Source: Thalassotalea euphylliae
GTDB lineage: Bacteria; Pseudomonadota; Gammaproteobacteria; Enterobacterales; Alteromonadaceae
Assembly: GCF_003390375.1 (NCBI RefSeq)
Contig: NZ_QUOT01000001.1
Coordinates: forward strand, 744,001 to 808,000
Direction of reading: 5' to 3'
Length of the DNA: 64,000 nucleotides
Shown: positions 45,494 to 54,311 of the stretch, in pieces
Layout of the letters: every line of letters begins with the position of its first letter
Position numbering within the stretch: the stretch's first letter is position 1
The notes under the pieces: model-generated
Seen by the model: the letters and a program-made list of their open reading frames with translations, nothing else
Told to the model about the DNA's origin: nothing
The model's database searches: none
Position numbers and translations under genes: made by a program

Positions 45494-46414
45494 ATGACTC
45501 AGGCACTTCTTCATACTGCAATAGCTAACTTTTCATCAACTGCGGACACAAGCACCACTACTAAAGATATGTTTACGCCCAGCTATGCCATGATAGGTAA
45601 ACACAAGGTTAGATACGCGCAGTCGATCAAAGCAAATGCGCCTAACTTGGTATTACTTAATGGCTTTCCACAAAGTATTCGCATGTGGGAAAGCGCATGG
45701 TCTGAACTCGCTAAACACTTCAATCTGCTAGCCTTTGATATTCCAGGTTTTGGCTTGAGTTCAGCCGATAAATCAGATATGTCACCAAGAGCACTAAGCG
45801 CTAAAATCATCGAAGTGTTTGACTATTTCGGTATTGATAAAGCCCATTTAGTCGGGCCAGATGTTGGCGTACCAATTACCCTAGCAACAGCAATTAATTA
45901 CCCTGAACGGTTAGTTAGCATTAACATATTTGACGGTCCAGGCAGCAATCCACCGGCAATGTCTCCCATTCTTAAAGCGGTAATTAACTATCGACTGGTC
46001 AGATGGTTAGCGGCAGGTCTAAACAAAAAAGCAATTATGAAAACCAACTTTAATGCGGCAGTCAAAGACGGTTATCACCATTACCAACCGAACGAGCGCG
46101 CGATTAAAGAATACTATGACATCACCCATAACGAACAAGCGCACCAGAACTCAATTGCATTTTTTGGCTCTTACCAGCGTGATTTACCTTGGATTCAAGA
46201 TCATTTAACAAAAATTCAAGTACCGACATTAATCACTTGGGGCAAACACGATCCCTTTGTGCTAGCAAGCAATGCCGACTATTTAAGCTCACAACTACCA
46301 AACAATAAAGTAAAGATATTTGAAAACGCTTCACACTTCTCAGCAGAAGATGCGGGTGATGAATATGTTGAATTAATCAAGAACTGGTGCCTTGGCGATT
46401 ATCAACTGAAGTAA
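45494..46414 (+). CDS. Alpha/beta hydrolase with Asp nucleophile (epoxide hydrolase/dehalogenase-like)
   Basis: About 306 residues. The fold is clear from NGFPQSIRMW (oxyanion-hole region, like HGFP), FDIPGFGLSS, and the nucleophile elbow LVGPDVGVPI. The elbow carries Asp where lipases and esterases have Ser, as in haloalkane dehalogenases and epoxide hydrolases. The acid lies in WGKHDPFV and the base in ASHFSAED. The substrate is unknown. An ATG at 45482 is also in frame; GGAA ahead of the ATG at 45494 favours the latter. It is divergent from the HxlR gene. Confidence 0.85.
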   Translation: MTQALLHTAIANFSSTADTSTTTKDMFTPSYAMIGKHKVRYAQSIKANAPNLVLLNGFPQSIRMWESAWSELAKHFNLLAFDIPGFGLSSADKSDMSPRALSAKIIEVFDYFGIDKAHLVGPDVGVPITLATAINYPERLVSINIFDGPGSNPPAMSPILKAVINYRLVRWLAAGLNKKAIMKTNFNAAVKDGYHHYQPNERAIKEYYDITHNEQAHQNSIAFFGSYQRDLPWIQDHLTKIQVPTLITWGKHDPFVLASNADYLSSQLPNNKVKIFENASHFSAEDAGDEYVELIKNWCLGDYQLK

Positions 46415-46433
46415 TATTAGATGGAATAGCTTT

Positions 46434-46456
46434 AGCCGCCTTAGGGCGGTTTTTTA
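46434..46456 (+). terminator. Terminator of the hydrolase gene
   Basis: CCGCC (46436-46440) pairs with GGCGG (46445-46449) followed by TTTTTTATT. Confidence 0.88.
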
Positions 46457-46542
46457 TTGCCTAAAACCTATCATTAAAATAGTAGTGTTTGGCTACTACA
46501 TACAGCGAAGGAAAAGAGGTACTTTTCAAAAATAGCAGGCAA

Positions 46543-46572
46543 TAAAAAAGGGCTACATCACTGTAGCCCTTT
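46543..46572 (-). terminator. Terminator behind tRNA-Leu
   Basis: Perfect 11-bp arms (46547-46557 and 46562-46572). On the minus strand it ends in TTTTTTATT. It lies 9 bp past the tRNA 3' end and closes the ftsH-secG-tRNA transcript. Confidence 0.9.
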
Positions 46573-46580
46573 AATTATAT

Positions 46581-46665
46581 TGGTGCGGATAGTGAGACTC
46601 GAACTCACACGCCTTACGGCACATCCCCCTCAAGAATGCGTGTCTACCAATTCCACCATATCCGC
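46581..46665 (-). tRNA. leuU: tRNA-Leu (anticodon GAG)
   Basis: 85 nt with encoded CCA. The acceptor stem GCGGATA pairs with TATCCGC. The D-arm GGTGGAATTGGTAGACAC is leucine-like, the anticodon stem CATTC/GGATG encloses loop TTGAGGG with anticodon GAG, there is a class II variable arm, and the T-arm has GTTCGAGTC. It reads CUC and CUU codons. It follows secG by 24 bp, as leuU does in E. coli. Confidence 0.97.
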
Positions 46666-46689
46666 GAAATTTGATTCTGGCTGAATAGC

Positions 46690-47070
46690 CTAGTTAGGTA
46701 CGTCGCTGTCGCTCTTGTCTTCGTCAGCCGCTGGTACGTCAGCGTTTTTAGGTTCAGCGCTTGCTGCTGGTACATCAGTTGGAATTTGTTGCTCAACTGG
46801 TGTTGATAAGTCGTTCCACTCGTCAGTCGCTTTAATGCGGTTAGCCGTCAAGTTACCTAAAACAAGGCTGATTGCAAAGAATGCAACTGCTAACCAAGTC
46901 GTTGTGCGGGTCATAAAGTTACCCGAACCGCTTGAACCGAAAATAGTAGCAGATGAACCAGCGCCAAATGAAGCACCCATATCTGCACCTTTGCCTTGCT
47001 GAATTAGCACTAAGCCAATTAATGCAAGCGCTACAATTAAGTAGATAACAATTAAAATTTCATACAACAT
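46690..47070 (-). CDS. secG: Protein translocase subunit SecG
   Basis: A 126-residue inner-membrane protein with two TM helices (MLYEILIVIYLIVALALIGL and WLAVAFFAISLVLGN) joined by the conserved IQQGKGADMGASFGAGSS turn. It assists SecYE/SecA preprotein export. A hydrophilic acidic tail rich in Pro/Ala/Asp follows. Its ATG abuts the tpiA stop (TAGATG), so it is coupled to tpiA; the tRNA-Leu gene lies just downstream. Confidence 0.95.
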   Translation of the reverse strand: MLYEILIVIYLIVALALIGLVLIQQGKGADMGASFGAGSSATIFGSSGSGNFMTRTTTWLAVAFFAISLVLGNLTANRIKATDEWNDLSTPVEQQIPTDVPAASAEPKNADVPAADEDKSDSDVPN

Positions 47071-47844
47071 CTAACGAGTTCCTTTTGCCGCCGAACAAAT
47101 CGTTTTGAATTCTTCGACTTTTAAACTTGCGCCGCCAATTAGGCCACCATCAATGTCAGGTTGTGCAAACAAGTCCTGACAGTTTTTAGCATTAACACTA
47201 CCACCGTATAAAATTGGTGTTTTTGCAGCGATGTCTTCACTTGCATTTGCTAAAAACTTACGAATAAATTCATGTGTTTGCTGTGCAATTTCAGGTGAAG
47301 CTGTTTTGCCCGTACCAATTGCCCAAACAGGCTCGTATGCTACAACAATATGGCTAAAACGCTCAATACCTACTTCATCAATTACCGGCTGAAGTTGGCT
47401 TGCTAACACTGTTTCGGTTTGCTCTGCAGTACGTTCTGCTTCGCTTTCACCGATACATAAAATAGGTACTAACCCTGCGTCTAACGCAGTTTTTACCTTG
47501 TGCGCCACTTGTGTGCTTGTCTCTTTAAACAAGCTGCGACGCTCTGAGTGACCTACAATAACATATTGTACTTTGCAGGCCTGCAACATGCTCACAGAAA
47601 TTTCACCTGTGTAAGCACCTTGCTCAAATTCACTTACGTTTTGTGCACCAACGCTAATATGCTCACAAGCTTTTTCTTGTTCGAAAGCATCTGTTAATGC
47701 TGCTAAAAATGGGCTGCTAGGGCAAACAACGATACTAACATCGTTCGACAAGCCTAAATCAGCTAAACCTTGACTCATTTCAGTCACAAGACCGAAACTA
47801 CCATTCATTTTCCAATTGGCTGCAACAATTGCTTGTCTTTTCAT
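47071..47844 (-). CDS. tpiA: Triosephosphate isomerase
   Basis: Glycolytic enzyme joining dihydroxyacetone phosphate and glyceraldehyde 3-phosphate, 257 residues. Catalytic residues are visible: the Lys of AANWKMNG, the His of VGHSERR, the Glu of YEPVWAIGTG, and loop-8 phosphate binder GGASLK. It sits between glmM and secG, an arrangement seen in Shewanella- and Pseudomonas-like genomes, not in E. coli. Confidence 0.98.
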   Translation of the reverse strand: MKRQAIVAANWKMNGSFGLVTEMSQGLADLGLSNDVSIVVCPSSPFLAALTDAFEQEKACEHISVGAQNVSEFEQGAYTGEISVSMLQACKVQYVIVGHSERRSLFKETSTQVAHKVKTALDAGLVPILCIGESEAERTAEQTETVLASQLQPVIDEVGIERFSHIVVAYEPVWAIGTGKTASPEIAQQTHEFIRKFLANASEDIAAKTPILYGGSVNAKNCQDLFAQPDIDGGLIGGASLKVEEFKTICSAAKGTR

Positions 47845-47941
47845 CTTGGGTTCCCATTTTAGAGCGGCGAGATAGTAACTAACCTGCCGCTAACTTACAA
47901 GTATTTCCAACGATATGTTGACTGTTTGGCGATTATTCAAC

Positions 47942-49279
47942 CTAACAAGCTAATTTTACTTGTTCTGCAATATCGTTTGCTAGCTGAGTGACCTCTTTGC
48001 GATCTGGTCCTTCCACCATCACACGAATAAGCGGCTCTGTACCAGATTTGCGCAATAATACGCGGCCTTTACCTGTAAGTTGTTCATTTACTTGATCAAC
48101 TGCAGCAATCACATTAGCGGATTCAAGCGGATCGTTATCACCTTCAAAGCGCACATTCACCAATATTTGTGGCAACTTGGTCATGCCTTGGCGTAATTCA
48201 AATAATGATTTTTCGGTGCGGCAAATCGCGGTAAGTACATTAAGCGCAGCGATAATACCATCACCTGTTGAGGTATGATTTAGGTTGATAATATGGCCTG
48301 AATTTTCAGCACCAAGCTGCCAGCCATTTTCAAGTAGCTTTTCCATCACATAGCGGTCGCCCACTTTGCTTCGAACAAAAGGCACATCCAGCTCTTTTAA
48401 CGCAAGTTCTAGCCCCATGTTGCTCATTAACGTGCCAACAACACCGCCAGATAATGAACCTGCCGCTAAGTCACTGGTGGCGATCACGTAAACTAACTCA
48501 TCACCATCAACCACTTCACCGGTATGATCAACCATCATCAAACGGTCGCCGTCACCATCTAGTGCAATACCTAAATCGGCACCGTGCTTAACCACAGCTT
48601 CTTGGATTTGCCCCATTGAAGTAGCGCCACATTTGTCGTTGATGTTAGTGCCATTCGGACTCGTCGCAATTTCAATAACTTCAGCACCAAGCTCTTTAAA
48701 CACATTAGGTGCGATGTGATATGTTGCACCATTGGCGCAATCGACAACTATTTTTAGGCCTGCAAGTGAGTACTGACTTGGGAAGTTACTTTTACAAAAT
48801 TCAATATAGCGACCAGCGGCGTCATCAATACGGGTAGCCTTGCCTAGTTTGTCTGACGCTACACAGGTCATCGGCTTATCAATTTCTGCTTCTATGGCTA
48901 GTTCCACCGCATCAGGTAGCTTTTCACCGCTTTGCGAGAAGAATTTGATGCCGTTGTCGTAATACGGGTTGTGTGATGCGCTGATCACGATACCGGCTTC
49001 GGCACGAAATGTTTTGGTTAAATAAGCAATACCCGGTGTCGGCATTGGGCCTAGTAAGCCAATGTTAACACCTGCAGCAGAAAAACCTGCTTCCAGCGCA
49101 GACTCAAGCATATAGCCTGAAATTCTCGTGTCTTTACCGACTAATACTTTCTTAGTGCCTTGCGCGGCCATTACCTTGCCCGCGGCATAGCCTAGTTTCA
49201 TCACAAAATCTGGGCTAATTGGCGCTTTACCTACTAAGCCTCGAACACCATCAGTGCCGAAATATTTACGTTCTGACAT
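47942..49279 (-). CDS. glmM: Phosphoglucosamine mutase
   Basis: Converts glucosamine 6-phosphate to glucosamine 1-phosphate for cell-wall and LPS precursors. 445 residues, with the start MSERKYFGTDGVRG, the phosphoserine loop GIVISASHNPYYDNGIKFF, the metal-binding DGDGDRLM and the C-terminal LLRKSGTEPLIRVM phosphate site. It starts 2 bp behind the folP stop, so it is in one operon with folP. Confidence 0.98.
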   Translation of the reverse strand: MSERKYFGTDGVRGLVGKAPISPDFVMKLGYAAGKVMAAQGTKKVLVGKDTRISGYMLESALEAGFSAAGVNIGLLGPMPTPGIAYLTKTFRAEAGIVISASHNPYYDNGIKFFSQSGEKLPDAVELAIEAEIDKPMTCVASDKLGKATRIDDAAGRYIEFCKSNFPSQYSLAGLKIVVDCANGATYHIAPNVFKELGAEVIEIATSPNGTNINDKCGATSMGQIQEAVVKHGADLGIALDGDGDRLMMVDHTGEVVDGDELVYVIATSDLAAGSLSGGVVGTLMSNMGLELALKELDVPFVRSKVGDRYVMEKLLENGWQLGAENSGHIINLNHTSTGDGIIAALNVLTAICRTEKSLFELRQGMTKLPQILVNVRFEGDNDPLESANVIAAVDQVNEQLTGKGRVLLRKSGTEPLIRVMVEGPDRKEVTQLANDIAEQVKLAC

Positions 49280-49281
49280 AC

Positions 49282-50148
49282 TTATCCTCGCGTCAGTTCT
49301 GGCTGCTCTGCAGCCCTTAATACAGTTAGTGCATCCACGGTTGCTTTAACATCGTGAACGCGAATTATTTTAGCCCCTTGTTGGGCGCTGATAATCGCAG
49401 CTGCCAAACTACCGGCTAATCGCTCATTAACATCCGCATTTAGCAAATTACCGATCATCGACTTACGTGATATCCCGACCAGCACTGGCAACTCCAAAGC
49501 TTGAAAAGCTTTTAGTTCATGTAACAAGCGATAATTTTGTTCAAGTGTTTTGCCAAAGCCAAAGCCAGGGTCAACCAGTAACCTTTCTTTCGCAATGCCT
49601 ACTTGCTCGCATGCTTCAATGCGTTGTTTAATAAAATTAACGATGTCTTTTGTCACATCTTGATAATGCGGATTGTTCTGCATGGTTCGCGGTAGGCCCT
49701 GCATATGCATTAAACAAATTGGAATGTCGCTATTGGCAACGGCTGCTAAACAACCTTCATTTTGAAGCGCCCTGACGTCATTAATCATGCCAGCGCCATG
49801 AGCAATCGCCTCGCTCATGACCTGTGCTTTGCTGGTATCAATTGACACTATGGTATCAAACCGCTGGTTAATGGCGTCAAGCACAGGAATTACGCGTGCC
49901 AACTCATCATCCACTGAAACTTCTGCCGCGCCGGGTCGTGTAGACTCACCGCCAATATCAATAATGGCGGCGCCATCATTAATCATTTGTTCTACTTGAA
50001 ACAAAGCATCGTCAAAATTCGCGAAACGGCCGCCGTCAGAGAATGAATCTGGCGTGACATTTAAGATCCCCATTACCTGAGGGTAAACCAGTGAAAGCTG
50101 TTTGTTAGGGCATGATAGATGCGTAGGCGTCATAGCGTTCAAATTCAT
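49282..50148 (-). CDS. folP: Dihydropteroate synthase
   Basis: Folate pathway enzyme joining p-aminobenzoate to hydroxymethyl-dihydropterin; the sulfonamide target. 288 residues, with MGILNVTPDSFSDGGR, the DIGGESTRPGA loop, and GFGFGKTLEQN followed by GISRKSMIG. The N-terminus is about 10 residues longer than usual; a second ATG (MTPTHLS) is an alternative start. It lies between ftsH and glmM in the conserved order. Confidence 0.97.
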   Translation of the reverse strand: MNLNAMTPTHLSCPNKQLSLVYPQVMGILNVTPDSFSDGGRFANFDDALFQVEQMINDGAAIIDIGGESTRPGAAEVSVDDELARVIPVLDAINQRFDTIVSIDTSKAQVMSEAIAHGAGMINDVRALQNEGCLAAVANSDIPICLMHMQGLPRTMQNNPHYQDVTKDIVNFIKQRIEACEQVGIAKERLLVDPGFGFGKTLEQNYRLLHELKAFQALELPVLVGISRKSMIGNLLNADVNERLAGSLAAAIISAQQGAKIIRVHDVKATVDALTVLRAAEQPELTRG

Positions 50149-50200
50149 TAATTGTTATTAGTATTTTAAGTCTAACCTTTAGTCGCTTTTTATTGCCACT

Positions 50201-50230
50201 AAAAATAAAGCCCCGATAAACGGGGCTTTA
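50201..50230 (-). terminator. Hairpin between ftsH and folP
   Basis: TAAAGCCCCG (50206-50215) pairs with CGGGGCTTTA (50221-50230). On the minus strand it is followed by TTTTTAG. It would end or weaken transcription from ftsH before folP. Confidence 0.8.
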
Positions 50231-50261
50231 TATCAATTGCAATGCAATATACTAGATCAAT

Positions 50262-52193
50262 TTACTTGGCAGGTAAATCTGACGGCTCGTCTAAATCAGG
50301 TGATTTAGGCTCAACCGACTCCTTTTCATCCACCTTGCTACCTGAGCTTGGCTTTGAACCTGAATTAGAATCATCAAAGTCAGCCGGAGCACGTACTTCA
50401 CAGCGTGCCATCAAATCATCAATTTGGTTTGCATCAATGGTTTCGTATTGCATTAACGCATCTTTCATCGCGTGCAAAATGTCCATATTGTCTTTTAGGA
50501 TTTGCTCAGCACGTTGGTAGTTGCGATCAATGAAGTCTTTTACTTCATCGTCAATCGCTTTGGCCGTTTCATCAGACATGTGCATTGATTTTGAAGATGT
50601 GCGACCTAAGAAAACTTCGCCTTCTTCTTCAGCGAATAGCATAGGACCCATTTTCTCTGATAAGCCCCACTGAGTGACCATTTTACGCGCTAAGCCCGTC
50701 GCACGCTCGATATCATTTGAAGCACCTGTCGATACTTTATCTGGGCCATAAATGATCTCTTCAGCGATTCGACCACCGTATAGCGAAGAAATATTGCTTT
50801 CTAAATGCTGCTTGCTGTGACTGAAGCGATCTTGCTCAGGCAAGTACATAGTCACACCTAACGCTCGACCGCGAGGAATGATACTTACTTTGTACACAGG
50901 ATCGTGCTCAGGCACTAAACGACCAACAATAGCGTGACCCGCTTCGTGATAAGCCGTCATTTCTTTTTCGTCTTCGCTCATGACCATTGATTTGCGCTCA
51001 GCGCCCATCAAGATTTTGTCTTTAGCTTTTTCAAACTCTTCCATAGACACTAAGCGACGTGAACCACGCGCAGCAAATAGTGCCGCTTCGTTTACTAAGT
51101 TCGCTAAATCTGCACCCGAGAAGCCTGGTGTACCACGTGCGATAACTGACGCTTTGACATCATCCGCTAACGGTACTTTACGCATGTGAACTTTTAAGAT
51201 TTGCTCACGACCGCGAATGTCAGGTAAACCAACTGTTACTTGACGGTCAAAACGACCAGGACGAAGCAATGCAGGGTCTAGTACGTCTGGGCGGTTAGTT
51301 GCGGCGATAACGATAACACCTTCGTTACCTTCGAAACCGTCCATTTCTACCAACATTTGGTTAAGGGTTTGCTCACGCTCGTCGTGACCACCACCAAGAC
51401 CTGCGCCACGTTGACGACCTACGGCATCAATCTCATCGATGAAGATAATACAAGGTGCAGATTTTTTTGCTTGCTCGAACATGTCACGAACACGCGAAGC
51501 ACCCACACCAACAAACATTTCAACAAAGTCTGAACCAGAAATTGAGAAGAAAGGTACTTTTGCTTCACCCGCAATCGCTTTCGCAAGTAATGTTTTACCA
51601 GTACCTGGTTGACCCACCATCAAAATACCTGATGGAATGCGGCCACCTAGTTTTTGGAACTTGGTTGGGTCACGCAAGTAATCAACAAGCTCTGCCACTT
51701 CTTCTTTGGCTTCGTCACAACCAGCAACATCAGCAAACGTGGTTTTGATTTGATCTTCGCTCAACAGGCGCGCTTTTGATTTGCCAAATGACATTGCGCC
51801 TTTACCGCCACCGCCTTGCATTTGACGCATGAAGAAAATCCATACACCAATCAGCAGCAACATTGGGAACCAAGAGATGAAAATAGAGGTTAAGATGCTT
51901 GGCTCTTCAGGTAACTGACCTTTAGCACGTACACCTTGTTTAACAAGATCATTGATTAAATCGCGGTCGTAACCACCAGGGATTACGGTAACAAACTGCT
52001 CACCACTGCGTTTGGTGCCTTCAATAACACCGTTGCGATCAACGCTCGCTTCGCGCACTTGACCTTGTCTAACATCCTGAATAAAACGGGTATAGTCCAT
52101 CTGCTGTTCATTACTACCACCCGGAGAAAAAGACTGGAATACAGACATCAGGACGACGGCTATTACCAACCATAAAATAAGATTTTTTGCCAT
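50262..52193 (-). CDS. ftsH: ATP-dependent zinc metalloprotease FtsH
   Basis: Inner-membrane AAA+ protease that removes damaged membrane proteins and regulators such as sigma-32 and LpxC. Two N-terminal TM helices (LILWLVIAVVLMSVF and SIFISWFPMLLLIGVWIFF) flank a periplasmic domain. The AAA module has Walker A GQPGTGKT, Walker B IIFIDEIDA and the SRH with RPGRFDRQV; the zinc site is HEAGH near residue 417. The first codon at 52202 is TTG, whereas ATG at 52193 gives MAKNLILWLV, as in E. coli. 643 residues with an acidic tail. Confidence 0.98.
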   Translation of the reverse strand: MAKNLILWLVIAVVLMSVFQSFSPGGSNEQQMDYTRFIQDVRQGQVREASVDRNGVIEGTKRSGEQFVTVIPGGYDRDLINDLVKQGVRAKGQLPEEPSILTSIFISWFPMLLLIGVWIFFMRQMQGGGGKGAMSFGKSKARLLSEDQIKTTFADVAGCDEAKEEVAELVDYLRDPTKFQKLGGRIPSGILMVGQPGTGKTLLAKAIAGEAKVPFFSISGSDFVEMFVGVGASRVRDMFEQAKKSAPCIIFIDEIDAVGRQRGAGLGGGHDEREQTLNQMLVEMDGFEGNEGVIVIAATNRPDVLDPALLRPGRFDRQVTVGLPDIRGREQILKVHMRKVPLADDVKASVIARGTPGFSGADLANLVNEAALFAARGSRRLVSMEEFEKAKDKILMGAERKSMVMSEDEKEMTAYHEAGHAIVGRLVPEHDPVYKVSIIPRGRALGVTMYLPEQDRFSHSKQHLESNISSLYGGRIAEEIIYGPDKVSTGASNDIERATGLARKMVTQWGLSEKMGPMLFAEEEGEVFLGRTSSKSMHMSDETAKAIDDEVKDFIDRNYQRAEQILKDNMDILHAMKDALMQYETIDANQIDDLMARCEVRAPADFDDSNSGSKPSSGSKVDEKESVEPKSPDLDEPSDLPAK

Positions 52194-52259
52194 ATCGCTC
52201 AACTTAACAACCTCTTGCTGTTTATAAAAATGGTGCGACCAAAACTGTTCATTAATTTA

Positions 52260-52889
52260 CTACAATTTAAAACCAGTAGCTACTAGATAAACTTCTCTTG
52301 ACCTTGCACGAGAAGAATCAGGCTTACGAGTTTTAACTACCTTGAAAACGGCTTTAACTTCTTTCATAAACTGATCAAAGCCCTCTCCCTGAAATACTTT
52401 GACCACAAAAGCGCCGTTTTTCTTCAAAACTTGATGACACATATCTAATGCCAGCTCAACTAAGTACATACTGCGAGCCGAGTCTGCGGCGTCGTTACCC
52501 GTAAAGTTTGCAGCCATATCTGACATTACAACATCAATGTCTTTACCGTTGATACGCTCTAAAAGCGCTTCAAGTACCGCTTCTTCACGAAAGTCACCTT
52601 GCAGAAAATCAACGCCAGCTATTGGGTCCATCGGCAAAATATCACACGCGACAACCTGTCCATCATCGCCAACCTGCTTAACGGCGTATTCAGACCAGCC
52701 ACCGGGCGCTGCACCAAGATCTACGACCTTCATACCGGCTTTGATCAACTTGTCTTTATTGTTAATCTCTTCAATTTTAAATACCGCTCTTGAGCGAAGG
52801 CCAAGCTTTTGCGCCTTTTTTACGTATTCATCGTCAAAGTGTTCATCTAGCCAGCGCTTACTGCTGGCACTGTGTTTTTTCTTACTCAC
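52260..52889 (-). CDS. rlmE: 23S rRNA 2'-O-methyltransferase RlmE
   Basis: Methylates U2552 of 23S rRNA; also called RrmJ/FtsJ. 209 residues with the SAM-binding VVDLGAAPGGWSEYA, VDFLQGDFR, catalytic Asp in DVVMSDMAANFTG, and a Lys in GAFVVKVFQGEG. It lies 66 bp upstream of the ftsH start and shares its heat-shock linkage in E. coli. A possible sigma-32-type promoter lies upstream (52978-53005). Confidence 0.97.
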   Translation of the reverse strand: MSKKKHSASSKRWLDEHFDDEYVKKAQKLGLRSRAVFKIEEINNKDKLIKAGMKVVDLGAAPGGWSEYAVKQVGDDGQVVACDILPMDPIAGVDFLQGDFREEAVLEALLERINGKDIDVVMSDMAANFTGNDAADSARSMYLVELALDMCHQVLKKNGAFVVKVFQGEGFDQFMKEVKAVFKVVKTRKPDSSRARSREVYLVATGFKL

Positions 52890-52977
52890 TAAATAACCTT
52901 TTTTGCTACTTTAAGTTGAAGTGCGAGGATACAAATCCGTACACAAAAACCAAAGTGCGGACATAGTAATACAGTCT

Positions 52978-53005
52978 AGATAAGGGTAAAATATGCGAAT
53001 TCAAG
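52978..53005 (-). promoter_or_regulatory. Possible heat-shock (sigma-32) promoter of rlmE-ftsH
   Basis: On the minus strand CTTGAA (53000-53005) is followed after 13 bp by CCCTTATCT (52978-52986). The -35 fits sigma-32, while the -10 differs from CCCCATNT. It lies about 90 bp before the rlmE ATG. Confidence 0.35.
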
Positions 53006-53027
53006 CAAACTGTAACGAAAATTGTTA

Positions 53028-53324
53028 ATGAGCCTAAATAAAAAACAAATCCAACATTTAAAAGCCCTAGCACACGACTTAAAACCCGTTGTATTGCTCG
53101 GCAGCAATGGTTTAACTGAAGCCGTAATCGCAGAAATTGATTTCGCGCTTAACCACCATGAACTTATTAAAGTAAAAATCCCAACAGATAACCGTGAAAC
53201 AAAAGGGTTAATTGTTGAAGCGATTTGCCGCGAAACTGAAGCTGAAAAAGTACAAGTTATCGGTAAAACGCTAATTATCTACCGCCAATCTGAAGACAAG
53301 AAGATTCAACTACCTAAAGGTTAA
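53028..53324 (+). CDS. yhbY: Ribosome-assembly RNA-binding protein YhbY
   Basis: A 98-residue CRM-domain protein that binds pre-50S ribosomes. It has the family's QIQHLKALAHDLKPVVLLGS, GLTEAVIAEI, HHELIKVKI and QVIGKTLIIYR. The ATG at 53028 (MSLNKKQ) gives almost the E. coli length; the frame extends to a TTG at 53022. It is divergent from rlmE, as in other gammaproteobacteria. Confidence 0.96.
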   Translation: MSLNKKQIQHLKALAHDLKPVVLLGSNGLTEAVIAEIDFALNHHELIKVKIPTDNRETKGLIVEAICRETEAEKVQVIGKTLIIYRQSEDKKIQLPKG

Positions 53325-53666
53325 CACCTACTAAGTAATTGCATCTCAGTTGCTCATTTATTGCCGATGTAGCATTAAATGGGCGATTCCCCCTTTTATC
53401 CTCTTTCTCCCCTTTGCTTAGCCGCTCATTAACTGCGTTGTTACTTTTGAAATTAGAACAACTAGTTAACAAAAAATAACGCCTTGCCTACATGGGTATA
53501 GGTACTTAGGTTTTGCATGGAGCATAAAACCTTTGTTTATGAACCTTTTTCCTACGCCATAATTGATCAACTAATTAATTCAATTGGTATAATCTCAAAA
53601 TTTAGACATAAAAAAACGGCTCATATAGAACCGTTTTCGAATATTAACGCTTAGCTATAAATAAGC
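53325..53666. repeat. Intergenic region with a degenerate MITE-like element
   Basis: 342 bp between yhbY and adk. TTGATCAACTAATTAATTC (53563-53581) followed by AATTGGTATA (53582-53591) resembles the right terminal repeat of the 251-bp element at 59198. A weaker CTCAG-containing partner lies near 53340-53360. An internal stem GGTTTT/AAAACC lies near 53508-53531. The element would nearly fill the gap. The adk terminator follows it. Confidence 0.4.
53611..53637 (-). terminator. Terminator of adk
   Basis: AAAACGG (53613-53619) pairs with CCGTTTT (53631-53637). On the minus strand it ends in a run of seven T. Confidence 0.85.
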
Positions 53667-54311
53667 TTAACCAAGCTGCTCAGCTAGAGTATTGCTAACC
53701 AATTCTACTGGTTGCGTACCGTCAATAGTTAAGTACTTGCAGTTACCAGCATTTGCTTCTGCTTGGTAGTAATCAACAAGTGGCTTAGTTTGCTCGTGGT
53801 AAATCGCTAAACGCTTACGTACAGTCGCTTCTTCATCATCTGGACGAACAACTAGGTCTTCACCTGTTTCGTCATCTTTGCCTTCCGTTTTTGGCGGATT
53901 GTATATCACATGGTAAACACGGCCAGAACCTGGGTGAACACGACGACCAGCCATACGCTCAACAATCACTTCGTCAGCAACATCGAATTCGATAACGCTG
54001 TCTACATCAACACCGTTTTCTTTCATTGCGTCTGCTTGTGGAATTGTACGTGGGAAACCATCTAATAAGAAACCAGCTTTACAATCGTCTTGGGCAATAC
54101 GCTCTTTCACTAAACCGATAATTAATTCATCTGAAACTAATTGGCCAGCATCCATCACTTCTTTTGCTTTCTTACCCAGCTCAGTGCCCGCTTTAATCGC
54201 CGCACGAAGCATATCGCCAGTAGAAATTTGAGGAATACCGTATTTTGACATTAAGAATTGTGCTTGTGTGCCTTTACCTGCACCAGGAGCACCTAACAAA
54301 ATAATGCGCAT
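53667..54311 (-). CDS. adk: Adenylate kinase
   Basis: Interconverts ATP, ADP and AMP. 214 residues with P-loop GAPGAGKGTQ, AMP-binding STGDMLRAAI and GFPRTIPQA, and a long-form LID domain (RRVHPGSGRVYH to VVRPDDEEATVRKRL) lacking zinc-binding Cys. AAGGGCAG precedes the ATG. Its leader contains a 13-bp stem-loop (54336-54383). Confidence 0.98.
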   Translation of the reverse strand: MRIILLGAPGAGKGTQAQFLMSKYGIPQISTGDMLRAAIKAGTELGKKAKEVMDAGQLVSDELIIGLVKERIAQDDCKAGFLLDGFPRTIPQADAMKENGVDVDSVIEFDVADEVIVERMAGRRVHPGSGRVYHVIYNPPKTEGKDDETGEDLVVRPDDEEATVRKRLAIYHEQTKPLVDYYQAEANAGNCKYLTIDGTQPVELVSNTLAEQLG

